DNA of 26,184 nucleotides. Origin: Verrucomicrobiota bacterium. GTDB lineage: Bacteria; Verrucomicrobiota; Verrucomicrobiia; Limisphaerales; UBA1096. The stretch is taken from positions 1 through 26,184 of the forward strand of contig JASLKI010000302.1 of the NCBI GenBank assembly GCA_030747575.1, given 5' to 3'. Under the pieces are notes generated by a model. That model saw nothing but the letters and a program-made list of their open reading frames with translations, was not told where the DNA came from and made no database searches. Below, one piece after another: positions 1-8,694 of this stretch (its first letter is position 1; each line of letters opens with the position of its first letter). Made by a program: the position numbers and the translations under genes.

Positions 1-363
1 GGTGTCCACGGCGACGAGGATGTCGAGGCTGCGCGTCTCGGTTCTCTGGAGTTCGTAACCGCCCTTAGGCTGGGCCAGTGCAATAAAGAGGAGCAGCACC
101 ACGCCGAGCAGCAGGGCCAGCTTGGCCTTGCGCCGGGCCGCGGAAAGGCCAAGCGTGAGTTGTTCCACAAGGTTGGCGTGGATGAAACGTGTCACCCGCT
201 CGCGCCGCCGCCGCCGCGCCCAGCCAAGGAAGAGGCCAAGCAGAGGCACGACCAGCGCCGTCAGCCACAAAATCTGGGAGTGTTCAAAATGCACGACTTT
301 CCGTTCCAAAAACGCGCGGGAACCATACTCGCGCAGCCGGGCCTCGGCCACGCGAAAATTCAT
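1..363 (-). CDS. BatA/BatB-like vWA-domain membrane protein, 5' part only
   Basis: The reading frame runs off the left edge of the window, so only the first 121 codons are seen. Two hydrophobic segments flank a run of arginines (ILWLTALVVPLLGLFLGW, then RRRRR; later LALLLGVVLLLFIAL). The visible part ends with LDILVAVDT, which matches the start of a von Willebrand factor A fold where the metal-binding DxSxS motif would follow. This order (two N-terminal membrane helices, then vWA) is typical of BatA/BatB-type proteins encoded beside MoxR ATPases. The ATG at 363 gives the longest frame. Family members usually begin just before the first helix, which would fit the GTG at 294 (VHFEHSQILW...). 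The gene diverges from alaS. The vWA domain itself is outside the window, so the name is moderately sure. Confidence 0.7.
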   Translation of the reverse strand, partial: MNFRVAEARLREYGSRAFLERKVVHFEHSQILWLTALVVPLLGLFLGWARRRRRERVTRFIHANLVEQLTLGLSAARRKAKLALLLGVVLLLFIALAQPKGGYELQRTETRSLDILVAVDT

Positions 364-496
364 GCCCCTGGCTGGGGCGTTTTCGGTGGCAATTGGCCGG
401 TAATCCTGCGGCTCCGTTTAAATCAGGCTGTCCTTTGTCTTGCAGTCGGGGGCTGGGATGGCTTTTCTTCCTGCCGCCGCTGTTCGCGGCCAGACG

Positions 497-3184
497 ATGA
501 AGACCAGTTCGGAGATCAGACAATCCTTCCTAGATTTCTTTCAGGAGAAGCAGCACACCATTGTGTCCTCGGCCAGCCTCATGCCGGCCGCGCCGAATCT
601 GCTGTTCACCAACGCCGGCATGAACCAGTTCGTGCCCATCTTCCTTGGCGAGCAAACCTGCCCGTACACCCCCGGCCGCGCTGCCGACACTCAGAAGTGC
701 ATCCGCGCCGGCGGCAAGCACAACGACCTCGAGGACGTGGGAATGGACACGTACCACCACACGTTCTTCGAGATGCTCGGTAACTGGTCCTTTGGCGACT
801 ACTTCAAAAAGGAGGCGATCGAGTGGGCTTGGGAGTTGCTCACCGGCGTGTGGGGGTTTCCGAAAGAGCGGCTCTACGCCACCGTGTACCAGCCGGGCGA
901 AGGCGAGCCAAGCGAGTTCGACCAGGAGGCGCACGACTGTTGGGCGGCGATCTTTACCGCCGCCGGGCTCGACCCCTCGGTGCACATCATCAGTGGCAAC
1001 AAGAAGGATAACTTCTGGATGATGGGCGACACTGGCCCGTGCGGCCCGTGTAGCGAGTTGCACATCGACCTCACCCCGGAGGGCGACACGAAGGGCAGCC
1101 TCGTCAACGCCGACAGTGGGCAGTGCATAGAGATTTGGAATCTGGTTTTCATCCAGTACAACGCCAACCCGGACGGCACGTTCGTGCCGCTCGCCGCCCG
1201 GCACGTGGACACCGGGATGGGCTTCGAGCGTGTCGCTGCTGTCATGCAGTCCACCAACGGCTTCACTGACTTTAGCAGGCCGGTTTCCAATTATGACACC
1301 GACGTTTTCAGTCCCATCTTTGATGCACTCGAAAAAATGAGCGGCAAAAAGTACGCCGCCACACTGCCCGGTCCTGAGCAGACTGATCACGAAAAAACCG
1401 ACATTGCCTTCCGTGTCATCGGCGACCACATCCGCACGCTTAGTTTCTCGATCGCCGACGGCATCCAGCCGGGGAACACCGATCGCAACTACGTCCTGCG
1501 CCGAATCTTGCGCCGAGCCGTGCGCTACGGCCGCACGCTCGGGTTTCGTAAGCCGTTTTTTTATAAGCTTGTTGATGTGCTGGTGGATTCGATGGGCGTT
1601 GTTTTCCCCGAGTTGAAGAAGCGCCGCGAGATTATCCAGCAAACCATTCGAACCGAGGAGGAGTCTTTCAACAAGACACTCGACCGGGGCATCGACCTCT
1701 TCCACGAAGAAGCCGGAAAAATGGGAGATAAAATAGAGCTAACTGGCGAATTTGCCTTCAATCTTTATGACACCTACGGTTTCCCCCTGGATCTTACGGA
1801 GTTGATGGCTCGTGAGGCCGGCTTGACGGTGAACAACGCCGGTTTCGACATGCTGATGGAGCAGCAGCGTGACCGTGCAAGGGCCGCGCAGAAAAAGGAG
1901 ATCATCAGTGTCTCGAGTCTCTCTTCCGGTGCGACGACGGAGTTTGTCGGGTTTGAGCGACTCAGCGCCACCGCCACCGTGACGGAGGTCGTTGAGGAAA
2001 AGAAACGCACCGGCATCGTACTTAATCGATCGCCGTTTTATGCTGAGATGGGCGGCCAAGTCGGCGATACCGGCACGCTGTCGATCGGCGGCAAAACATG
2101 GGCTGTCACCGGCACGCAGAAGGCCGGCGATGCTTTCCTGCATTTCATCAAGGACGATGGTGTGCCGGAGGTTGGTGGAGAGGCCGAGTTGGTGGTGGAT
2201 GCCGCCCGCCGTGCCGCCATCCAGCGCCACCACACGGTCACGCATCTTTTCCACTGGGCGCTGCACGAGGTCACCAGCCCGGATGCCTCGCAAAAGGGGT
2301 CCCATGTCGGCCCGGATAAGTTGACGTTTGATTTCAACAGCCCGGCGCTGACGCCTCAACAGTTGGCCGACATCGAGCAACTGGTCAACGAGCGCATAGT
2401 AGACAATGCCGTCGTGAGCTGGGCCGAGGCGCCTTACAGCGAGGTGAGAGGCAATGACGGCATCCTGCAGTTTTTTGGCGACAAATACGGCGACACGGTT
2501 CGTGTGGTGCAAATCGGAGGCGAGGCCAACGCGCTTAACGGCTACTCGATGGAGTTGTGCGGCGGCACCCACGCGCGTGCCACGGGTGAGATTGGACTGT
2601 TCCGCATCAGCGCCGAGTCGGCGATCGCCGCCGGCGTGCGGCGCGTGGAGGCCGTGGCCGGCCTCGTGGCCGCCGGGCAGGCCCGCGCCGATGCCGGTCG
2701 CATTGCCGCCTTGGCCGAGACACTAAATTCGCCGGTCCGCGAGATTGAAAAAAAGATCGAGGTGTCGCTAGACCAGGTCAAGAAGCTGGAGAAACAATTG
2801 AAGGCCCTCCGGCAAAGCCAGGCGGCTGTTACGGCCCGGGAGCTTTTGGCCAAGGCCGGGACGATCGCGGGCGTGCAGGTCGTCACGGCCAATCTTGGCC
2901 AAGTGGACGGGGATTACGCACAAGCCGTGGTCGATGCATTGAGAGGTGAGTTCGAGGGTGTCATCGTGCTGGGCGCGTCTGCTGACGGGCGAGTGGTGCT
3001 CCTGGCCAATGTTGCCGACTCGCTGACAGATCGCATTGAGGCCGGGAAGATCATCCAAGTGATTGCCCCCGTCGTCGGCGGTAAGGGCGGTGGAAAACCG
3101 ACGCAGGCCCGTGGTGGAGGCAAGGACACCTCCAGGGTGGACGAGGCCTTGGCCAAGGTGGCCGGACTAGTGGCGGCGGGATGA
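497..3184 (+). CDS. alaS: Alanyl-tRNA synthetase
   Basis: Class II synthetase that charges tRNA-Ala and clears mischarged Ser/Gly-tRNA-Ala in the cytoplasm. The 895-residue product has the full domain order: a catalytic core near residues 1-260 (KCIRAGGKHNDLEDVG, FFEMLGNWSFGDYF), the tRNA-binding middle (ADGIQPGNTDRNYVLRRILR), the editing domain with zinc motif HHTVTHLFH and the partner motif CGGTHA, and a C-terminal DHHA1-type domain with GGKGGGKPTQARGGG. Length is close to the usual 870-900. The frame is open upstream to 440, but the ATG at 497 (MKTSSEIRQSFLDFF) is where AlaRS homologues begin. No Shine-Dalgarno sequence precedes it. Three copies of the TTGGCCAA palindrome lie near the 3' end (2846, 2895, 3149). 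Confidence 0.98.
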   Translation: MKTSSEIRQSFLDFFQEKQHTIVSSASLMPAAPNLLFTNAGMNQFVPIFLGEQTCPYTPGRAADTQKCIRAGGKHNDLEDVGMDTYHHTFFEMLGNWSFGDYFKKEAIEWAWELLTGVWGFPKERLYATVYQPGEGEPSEFDQEAHDCWAAIFTAAGLDPSVHIISGNKKDNFWMMGDTGPCGPCSELHIDLTPEGDTKGSLVNADSGQCIEIWNLVFIQYNANPDGTFVPLAARHVDTGMGFERVAAVMQSTNGFTDFSRPVSNYDTDVFSPIFDALEKMSGKKYAATLPGPEQTDHEKTDIAFRVIGDHIRTLSFSIADGIQPGNTDRNYVLRRILRRAVRYGRTLGFRKPFFYKLVDVLVDSMGVVFPELKKRREIIQQTIRTEEESFNKTLDRGIDLFHEEAGKMGDKIELTGEFAFNLYDTYGFPLDLTELMAREAGLTVNNAGFDMLMEQQRDRARAAQKKEIISVSSLSSGATTEFVGFERLSATATVTEVVEEKKRTGIVLNRSPFYAEMGGQVGDTGTLSIGGKTWAVTGTQKAGDAFLHFIKDDGVPEVGGEAELVVDAARRAAIQRHHTVTHLFHWALHEVTSPDASQKGSHVGPDKLTFDFNSPALTPQQLADIEQLVNERIVDNAVVSWAEAPYSEVRGNDGILQFFGDKYGDTVRVVQIGGEANALNGYSMELCGGTHARATGEIGLFRISAESAIAAGVRRVEAVAGLVAAGQARADAGRIAALAETLNSPVREIEKKIEVSLDQVKKLEKQLKALRQSQAAVTARELLAKAGTIAGVQVVTANLGQVDGDYAQAVVDALRGEFEGVIVLGASADGRVVLLANVADSLTDRIEAGKIIQVIAPVVGGKGGGKPTQARGGGKDTSRVDEALAKVAGLVAAG

Positions 3185-3253
3185 TTTTTACGGGATGGCT
3201 GCCTCTCTTTCATTGATGCCGCCAACGGCTTGGCTTGAAACTTGGTCAATAGG

Positions 3254-5764
3254 ATGGGAGGCCCCAACTTTTTTTTGATATTCGTGAAGAAAGGAGTTCA
3301 GTTCATCCGGGGATGCCTGCTTGTGTGCAGTATCTTCGCATTTCATGGCCAGGTGGCTGCACAAACCATCAAGTCGGTGGCCATCGATTTCCAGATCCTA
3401 ACCGAGACCAGGCCGGTGGCCCAGGAACCGGGCACTTTGCTTTATGAGAGTGGCACCTTTTCCCTGCAAAACAAATATAACACGGTCACTGTCCATGGGC
3501 TTGGACTGGATTTGCCGGAGGGCACCTCGGAAGTAACCTGGTCGGTCGAGTTCCTTGACCTCGGCGTTGGTCGTGCGGGCCTGTTGCTTTACGACCCCCC
3601 GACTATCGGCAAAAGTCACGATGACTTTTGGGAAAAGGTAAACGATGATTGGGAACTCAGGTCAAGCGAGTCTGGCTCCAGCTTTGGCGCTCGACTGGCC
3701 GGGGTGCCCATGGGCAAGGAGGATGATACAATAATTTACGAAAATGCTGAGACTTCGCTTGGCAAGGTTTACCTTTCCTATAGGGAGATCGCGGACACGG
3801 TGGTCTTAGACGGGGACAACAGCGAGTTGACTGCCATTCAGTTCGAGTACTACGCCGCCCTGTCCCCGTTCGGCGTCCAACCCACAGGCAAGGTTCGCAT
3901 CTACCTTAACGACGGCGAGAGCCATTCAACGGCGGAGGTGCCGGTGGATCCACGGGGAGAAATGGAACTGCAATCCGGCGGCTTGGTGGTGTACGACAAT
4001 CCGCGCGGAGTCAAGGGTGACATCCAACTTACCAGCGGCGGGATCGGCGACGAGTTCACACTCGACGGCAGCCAGAGGATTATCAATCAGATTCAGTTCG
4101 AGTATTTCGCTTCATTGAATCCGTTCGAGTCCGACCAGGAAGGCGTGCTGCATTTTTACGCCAACAACGGTCCGTTGACAGGGGAGGGTGGCTCGGAAAA
4201 ACCGGGCGATCTTTTGTTCGAGAGCGACGCCTTTTCGCTTCGAGCCGGATACAACATGGTCACGGTAAGCGACCTTTTTGTGCGGGTGCCCGAGGAGATC
4301 ACGTCGGTGACCTGGGCTCTCGAGTTTTCTGGTCTGACCAACATCGGAAAAGTTGGATTGCTCCTTCACGACGAACCGGACAGCGGAGCCAGCGCCGGGA
4401 CTTTTTGGCTCAACGTCGGGACGAAAGCGGCGCCGGACTGGCAGTTGCAAACTCCAGCCAACGGCCGTGGAAACTTCTCCGCCCGTGTTGCCGCTCAAAT
4501 TCCGCCGCCGTTAAGCTTGGCGGTCGGCAGCGTGGTTTATGAGGTGGGCGAACCGATCGAGGTCACTTTTAGCAACGGCCCCGGCAACCCCAAGGACTGG
4601 GTCGGCATCTATCGGTCGGAAATGATCCCCGGCTCCGCCGCCGCGGCGGCCTGGGCCTACGTGAACGGTTCCAAGTCGGCGGGGCAGGGTCTCACCGGCG
4701 GAACGCTCGTGTTCGATGCCGTGTTGGAGCCCGGCGACTACGTGGCGCGGTTTTTCGAGGATGACGATTTCAACCAGTTGGCCAGCGAGAACTTCTCTAT
4801 CGCGGAACCGCCCGGCGTCACCGTAGGTAGTGAGGCATACCTTTCAGGTGAGACCATCACGGTTCATTTTGCCAACGGCCCCGGCAATCCGAAGGACTGG
4901 ATCGCGGTTTACCGGCCGGACATCATTCCCGCCAAGGTGCCCAGCCTATTATGGGCGTTTGTCAACGGAACACAGATCGCCGGCGAGGGGCTTGTTTCCG
5001 GCTCCGTCAGTTTTGCTGCCGGCTTGCCGGCGGGCGAGTATGTCGCGAGATACCTCGAGAACGACGGCTACAACCAGTTGGCTGAAGCGTCGTTCAATGT
5101 GAAGGACAACACCGCACCGGTGATTACGTTGAAGGGAGAGCAAAGTGTCACGATCAAGGTTGGGGAAAACTATGAGGATGCCGGGGCGACGGCGAACGAC
5201 GATGTGGATGGTGACATCACGCAGTCGATTGAGATCACCGGGATGATCATTACAGGTACTCCCGGCGTTTACACACTGACTTTCAAGGTGAAGGACAATA
5301 GCGGGAATGCTGCGACCCCTGTGGTGCGGACGGTAACGGTGGTGGATGAGGTTGCACCGGTGATCACGTTGAAGGGAGAGCAGAGTGTCACGATCAAGGT
5401 TGGAGAAAAGTATGAGGATGCCGGGGCGACGGCGAACGACGATGTGGATGGTGACATCACGCAGTCGATTGAGATCACCGGGATGATCATTACAGGTACC
5501 CCTGGCGTTTACACACTGACTTTCAAGGTGAAGGACAAGAGCGGGAATGCTGCCGCCCCCGTGGTGAGGACAATTAAGGTCGTCAAACTTGGCCCACCGA
5601 TGCTAACCATTGCTCGGAATGCGAACGGCACTGTCACGGTCACTTTCGATGGCAAGTTGCAGACAGCGGTCGGTGTCAACGCTCCGTGGCAGGTGGTTGA
5701 CTTGGAAAGCCCGGCAGTGTTGCCGGTTGAAAAGTCCGCCGTTTTTTTTCGTTCGATGCGCTGA
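3254..5764 (+). CDS. Secreted multi-domain Ig-like protein with paired domains, function unknown
   Basis: The 836-residue product begins with a signal peptide (VKKGVQFIRGCLLVCSIF...VAAQ). The body is a mosaic of four domain types, each present twice, in the order A-B-B-A-C-C-D-D. A (about 58-155 and 315-415) shares LLYESGTFSL / LLFESDAFSL and VTW.(L/V)EF. B (about 160-310, two copies) shares IQFEY(Y/F)A.L.PF. C (about 419-615, two copies) shares NGPGNPKDW(V/I)..YR and GEYVAR, an Ig-like SKICH-resembling module. D (621-700 and 701-780) is a DUF5011/HYR-like Ig repeat with EDAGATANDDVDGDIT. The tail ending FFRSMR resembles C-termini of exported Verrucomicrobia proteins. No catalytic motif is seen. 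The start is uncertain: TTG 3242, ATG 3254 and GTG 3284 all keep the signal peptide. Confidence 0.75.
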   Translation: MGGPNFFLIFVKKGVQFIRGCLLVCSIFAFHGQVAAQTIKSVAIDFQILTETRPVAQEPGTLLYESGTFSLQNKYNTVTVHGLGLDLPEGTSEVTWSVEFLDLGVGRAGLLLYDPPTIGKSHDDFWEKVNDDWELRSSESGSSFGARLAGVPMGKEDDTIIYENAETSLGKVYLSYREIADTVVLDGDNSELTAIQFEYYAALSPFGVQPTGKVRIYLNDGESHSTAEVPVDPRGEMELQSGGLVVYDNPRGVKGDIQLTSGGIGDEFTLDGSQRIINQIQFEYFASLNPFESDQEGVLHFYANNGPLTGEGGSEKPGDLLFESDAFSLRAGYNMVTVSDLFVRVPEEITSVTWALEFSGLTNIGKVGLLLHDEPDSGASAGTFWLNVGTKAAPDWQLQTPANGRGNFSARVAAQIPPPLSLAVGSVVYEVGEPIEVTFSNGPGNPKDWVGIYRSEMIPGSAAAAAWAYVNGSKSAGQGLTGGTLVFDAVLEPGDYVARFFEDDDFNQLASENFSIAEPPGVTVGSEAYLSGETITVHFANGPGNPKDWIAVYRPDIIPAKVPSLLWAFVNGTQIAGEGLVSGSVSFAAGLPAGEYVARYLENDGYNQLAEASFNVKDNTAPVITLKGEQSVTIKVGENYEDAGATANDDVDGDITQSIEITGMIITGTPGVYTLTFKVKDNSGNAATPVVRTVTVVDEVAPVITLKGEQSVTIKVGEKYEDAGATANDDVDGDITQSIEITGMIITGTPGVYTLTFKVKDKSGNAAAPVVRTIKVVKLGPPMLTIARNANGTVTVTFDGKLQTAVGVNAPWQVVDLESPAVLPVEKSAVFFRSMR
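5114..5593 (+). repeat. Tandem duplication, two 240-bp units
   Basis: Two direct units (5114-5353 and 5354-5593) encode two 80-residue Ig-like repeats of the secreted protein. They are nearly the same at DNA level: I count about seven differences over the first ~190 bases, with more divergence at the end. The low divergence, including at silent positions, implies a recent duplication or gene conversion. Confidence 0.9.
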
Positions 5765-5803
5765 GTCTCGAGCGGTCTCTCCTGTTTTTCCGGTCAAAAA
5801 CCG

Positions 5804-6271
5804 ATGAGAACATCGCCGAGCAGTACGAAGATTAACCCGTGGGTTTGGGTGGCTGCATGGATGGGCGTCATTTTCTTTTTTTCGACTGACCTGTTTTCCG
5901 GTCCACAAACGTCGCGCGTTATCGGGCCGTTTTTGAAGTGGTTCATGCCCGATGTTTCCGATGAAACCATCCGGGACATTCGGCTTGTTATTCGCAAAGC
6001 CGCACACGTACTCGAGTACGCGATCCTGTCGATCCTTAGCTGCCGCGCCTTGGCCCAGCGTGCCGCGCCGTCGCCGCTGCCGTTGGCCGCGCTTGGCCAA
6101 GCGGTGCTGATTGCGTCGGCGTACGCTGTGTTGGACGAGTGGCATCAGTCATGGACGGCCGAGCGCTTCGGGTCGCCGCTAGACGTGGCCATAGACTCCG
6201 TCGGCGCGACCGTCGGCGCTGTATTTTTCGCTTGGCTTTCGCGCCGCAAAACAGGGACAACCAGCCCATGA
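5804..6271 (+). CDS. VanZ-like family membrane protein
   Basis: A 155-residue protein with about four membrane segments. The VanZ-like signature is visible: RKAAHVLEY at 64-72, DEWHQ at 111-115, then R121, D127 and D131 before the last helix. VanZ homologues are widespread small membrane proteins. Teicoplanin resistance is known for VanZ itself, but no resistance role should be inferred here. The last four bases overlap the comEC start (ATGA), so the two genes are probably co-translated. A perfect CGCTTGGCCAAGCG palindrome at 6090-6103 is read as ALGQA. Confidence 0.85.
   Translation: MRTSPSSTKINPWVWVAAWMGVIFFFSTDLFSGPQTSRVIGPFLKWFMPDVSDETIRDIRLVIRKAAHVLEYAILSILSCRALAQRAAPSPLPLAALGQAVLIASAYAVLDEWHQSWTAERFGSPLDVAIDSVGATVGAVFFAWLSRRKTGTTSP
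6090..6103. repeat. Dispersed palindrome, perfect 14-mer
   Basis: CGCTTGGCCAAGCG inside the VanZ-like gene, read as part of ALGQAV. One of four perfect 14-mers in the window. Confidence 0.9.
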
Positions 6272-8694
6272 AGCGGCCGATGATCTGGGCGGTGGTGCCG
6301 TACATGCTTGGCATCGCCGTGGCCGATACCGGGTGGTTTCCGTTTTGGCTCGCCCTCGCCGCCTGCGTCGCACTGCCGGCGGCGGCCTACGTGTTGAAAG
6401 CATCCCGAACCGTCACGCTGATGCCGGTGCTGTTCGGCCTTGGCTTCGCCAACCAGGCGTTTCATCTCAGCCAAATCCCGGCAGGCGACCTCCGGAACCA
6501 ACTTGGCGACGGGCAGCAGATTGTCACGATGACCGGCCGACTGGCCACTACGCCGGAGCATCGCGTCAGCGAGATCAACGGTGAGGAGTATTGGCGCTCG
6601 ATGGTGGAACTCGCCGTAAGCGAGATCGAGACAGACACCGGCCGCTCGGCTGCAAGCGGCACGGTGCACGTCTCTGCGCCGTTCCGTCTGGCCAAGCGTT
6701 ACTACGCCGGACGACGGGTGGAGGTTTCCGGCGTCATAAAACGCCCGCCGGTCGCTCAGGCCAATGGCATGTTTTCCTATCGCGACTATCTGGCCCGGCA
6801 CGGCATCCACTTTCAGTTACGCACCAAGACTCCGAGGGATTGGAGGCTGTTAGACGAGGCCAAGCCGCCCGCACCTCCGCTGTCCGTCCGCTTCCAGCGT
6901 TGGGCGCGGGACACCCTGGCCAAGCCGCTCGGTGGGGAGGATGATGTCGTCCGTCTGCTTTGGGCAATGACACTTGGCTGGCGCACGTCACTCAGCGGCG
7001 AAGTGGCCAAGCCGTTCATGTACTCGGGCACGATGCACATTTTTGCCATCAGTGGACTTCATATCGCGATGATCGCCGCGATTCTCGTCCAGTTAATGCG
7101 AATAGCCCGGTTGCCCCGTGTCGCGTGCGGCTTGCTGTTGATTCCGGTGCTTTGGTTTTACGTGGCGGCGACCGGCTGGCAGGCATCCGCTGTGCGTTCG
7201 TCGGTCATGGTGACCATCGTGGCGATGGGCTGGATTCTCAAGCGCCCCGGCGACTTGGTCAATTCGCTTGCCGTTGCTGCCGTGCTGATTCTGCTTTGGG
7301 AGCCGCAACAGTTGTTCATGACCGGCTTTCAGCTTTCGTTCTGTGTCGTGTTTTCGATTGCGATGTTTGCCCTGCCACTGCAGGAGCGGATTCAAAATCG
7401 GCTGCAACCCGACCCGTTGCTGCCGCCGGGGTTATGGCCGTGGTGGTCTCGTTTTGTGGTTCGGATTGTGACCCCGTTGCTTGCGGTGTCCGCCGCGGCA
7501 TGGCTGGGTTCGCTGCCCTTGGCGGCATCAACTTTCAACCTATTCACGCCGGTGACACTGCTGGTCAACTCGCTCATCGTTCCGCTCGCCGGCTTGGCTC
7601 TGGCCAGCAGTCTTGGCTGTTTGATTTTTGCTGTCTGGCTTCCTCTTGTTTCGGAGTTGTTCGCCCACAGCGCCTGGCTGTGGATGCGTTTGATGATGTG
7701 GCTCAGCGAAACGGCGGCCGCATTGCCGCTTGGGCATCAGTACGTAACTGCGCCGCCCGATTGGCTGATGTTGATTTACGTGGTGGCCCTGGCCTTGTGG
7801 GCGATGCCGTTGGTATTAAAAACTAAGCGCCTTGGTACGCTGGCGCTGGCCGGATTGGCTTTTGTCTTGTTCGCGGTGGAGAGCTTGGCCAAGCGTGGTG
7901 ATTTCAAACTGACGGTGCTGCCGCTCGATAGCGGCTCGGCGATGTTCGTCGAGCCACACGACGACAAGCCGTTGCTCATCGACTGCGGCAGCGACTCCGG
8001 CGGGCGGTTTTCCGTGGTGTCGTTTTTGCGGACGCGCGGCCACGACGAGCCGCCGTGGGCCGTGGCGACGCATGGCGACCGGCATCACGTGCAGGGCTAC
8101 GGCAGCTTGGCCGAGGAGATGGGCTGGCCGGTGATGTTTGTTAACCTAACCCGGTTCAACTCGCCGTACTACAAGGAAATGATGGAGGGGCTGGAGGCCG
8201 CTGGCCAGCCTCCGATCGTCGTTGCGCGCGGCAACTCCATCGCCGGCTGGGAGGTGCTGCATCCGCCAATCGGTGAGCGCCTGCCCAAGGCCGACGACAA
8301 CATGACGGTGCTTGCACGCGAAGTACACGGCGTGCGCGTGCTGCTGCTCTCCGACCTCGGCGAGGCGGGGCAGGCGGACTTGGCCGGGAGCGGATTGGAT
8401 TTGCGCAGCGACATTGTGGTGACCGCCATGCCTGGCGTGGGTGAGCCGCTTGGCCAAGCGCTGCTCGCGGCGATTGAGCCGAAGGCAATCGTGCTTAGCG
8501 CCTGCACGTATCCGTACGCGGATATTCCGTCGGCGGCACTGCTGGAGCGTTTGGCCAAACGCAACGTGCCGTTCTTCAACACGCTGGCTGATGGCGGGAT
8601 TGAAATTGTCATTCGCCGAAACGGCGAGTGGCGGATCGAGTCGATGCACGGCCGTGAAGTTTCAACCCCACTCGAAGAACTAAAAACCCCCTGA
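6268..8694 (+). CDS. comEC: ComEC/Rec2-family DNA-uptake channel protein
   Basis: An 808-residue inner-membrane protein of the family that carries transforming DNA across the membrane. N-terminal helices are followed by the DUF4131 OB-like domain, ending in the typical NGMFSYRDYLARHGI. The Competence domain follows (HIFAISGLHIAMIAA near 255-270), with many more helices. A C-terminal metallo-beta-lactamase-like domain starts near residue 555. Its metal motif is unusual: THGDRHHVQG at 601-610 where SHxHxDHxGG is expected. The frame is open upstream to 6139, but ATG 6268 (MKRPMIWAVVPYMLGI) gives the family N-terminus and a 4-nt overlap with the VanZ-like gene. The gene holds three palindrome copies (7883, 8447, 8547) and ends immediately next to the convergent ffh stop. 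Whether DNA uptake occurs is unknown; no other com or pil genes are in the window. Confidence 0.9.
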   Translation: MKRPMIWAVVPYMLGIAVADTGWFPFWLALAACVALPAAAYVLKASRTVTLMPVLFGLGFANQAFHLSQIPAGDLRNQLGDGQQIVTMTGRLATTPEHRVSEINGEEYWRSMVELAVSEIETDTGRSAASGTVHVSAPFRLAKRYYAGRRVEVSGVIKRPPVAQANGMFSYRDYLARHGIHFQLRTKTPRDWRLLDEAKPPAPPLSVRFQRWARDTLAKPLGGEDDVVRLLWAMTLGWRTSLSGEVAKPFMYSGTMHIFAISGLHIAMIAAILVQLMRIARLPRVACGLLLIPVLWFYVAATGWQASAVRSSVMVTIVAMGWILKRPGDLVNSLAVAAVLILLWEPQQLFMTGFQLSFCVVFSIAMFALPLQERIQNRLQPDPLLPPGLWPWWSRFVVRIVTPLLAVSAAAWLGSLPLAASTFNLFTPVTLLVNSLIVPLAGLALASSLGCLIFAVWLPLVSELFAHSAWLWMRLMMWLSETAAALPLGHQYVTAPPDWLMLIYVVALALWAMPLVLKTKRLGTLALAGLAFVLFAVESLAKRGDFKLTVLPLDSGSAMFVEPHDDKPLLIDCGSDSGGRFSVVSFLRTRGHDEPPWAVATHGDRHHVQGYGSLAEEMGWPVMFVNLTRFNSPYYKEMMEGLEAAGQPPIVVARGNSIAGWEVLHPPIGERLPKADDNMTVLAREVHGVRVLLLSDLGEAGQADLAGSGLDLRSDIVVTAMPGVGEPLGQALLAAIEPKAIVLSACTYPYADIPSAALLERLAKRNVPFFNTLADGGIEIVIRRNGEWRIESMHGREVSTPLEELKTP
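7883..7894. repeat. Dispersed palindrome, 12-mer copy
   Basis: GCTTGGCCAAGC in comEC, in the frame that gives LAKR. Confidence 0.85.
8447..8460. repeat. Dispersed palindrome, perfect 14-mer
   Basis: CGCTTGGCCAAGCG in comEC, read as PLGQAL. Confidence 0.9.
8547..8562. repeat. Dispersed palindrome, symmetric 16-nt variant
   Basis: GCGTTTGGCCAAACGC in comEC, read as LAKR. It differs from the 14-mer by one base on each side at matching positions, so the dyad symmetry is kept. Confidence 0.8.

Noticed and set aside
530..1705. Long open frame of 391 codons on the minus strand across alaS
   Set aside because: It is fully antisense to the catalytic part of alaS, has no recognisable domain, and arises from the strong third-position G+C bias of alaS.
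1739..2572. Minus-strand open frame of 277 codons across the alaS editing domain
   Set aside because: Antisense shadow with no family resemblance; the plus-strand frame carries all AlaRS motifs.
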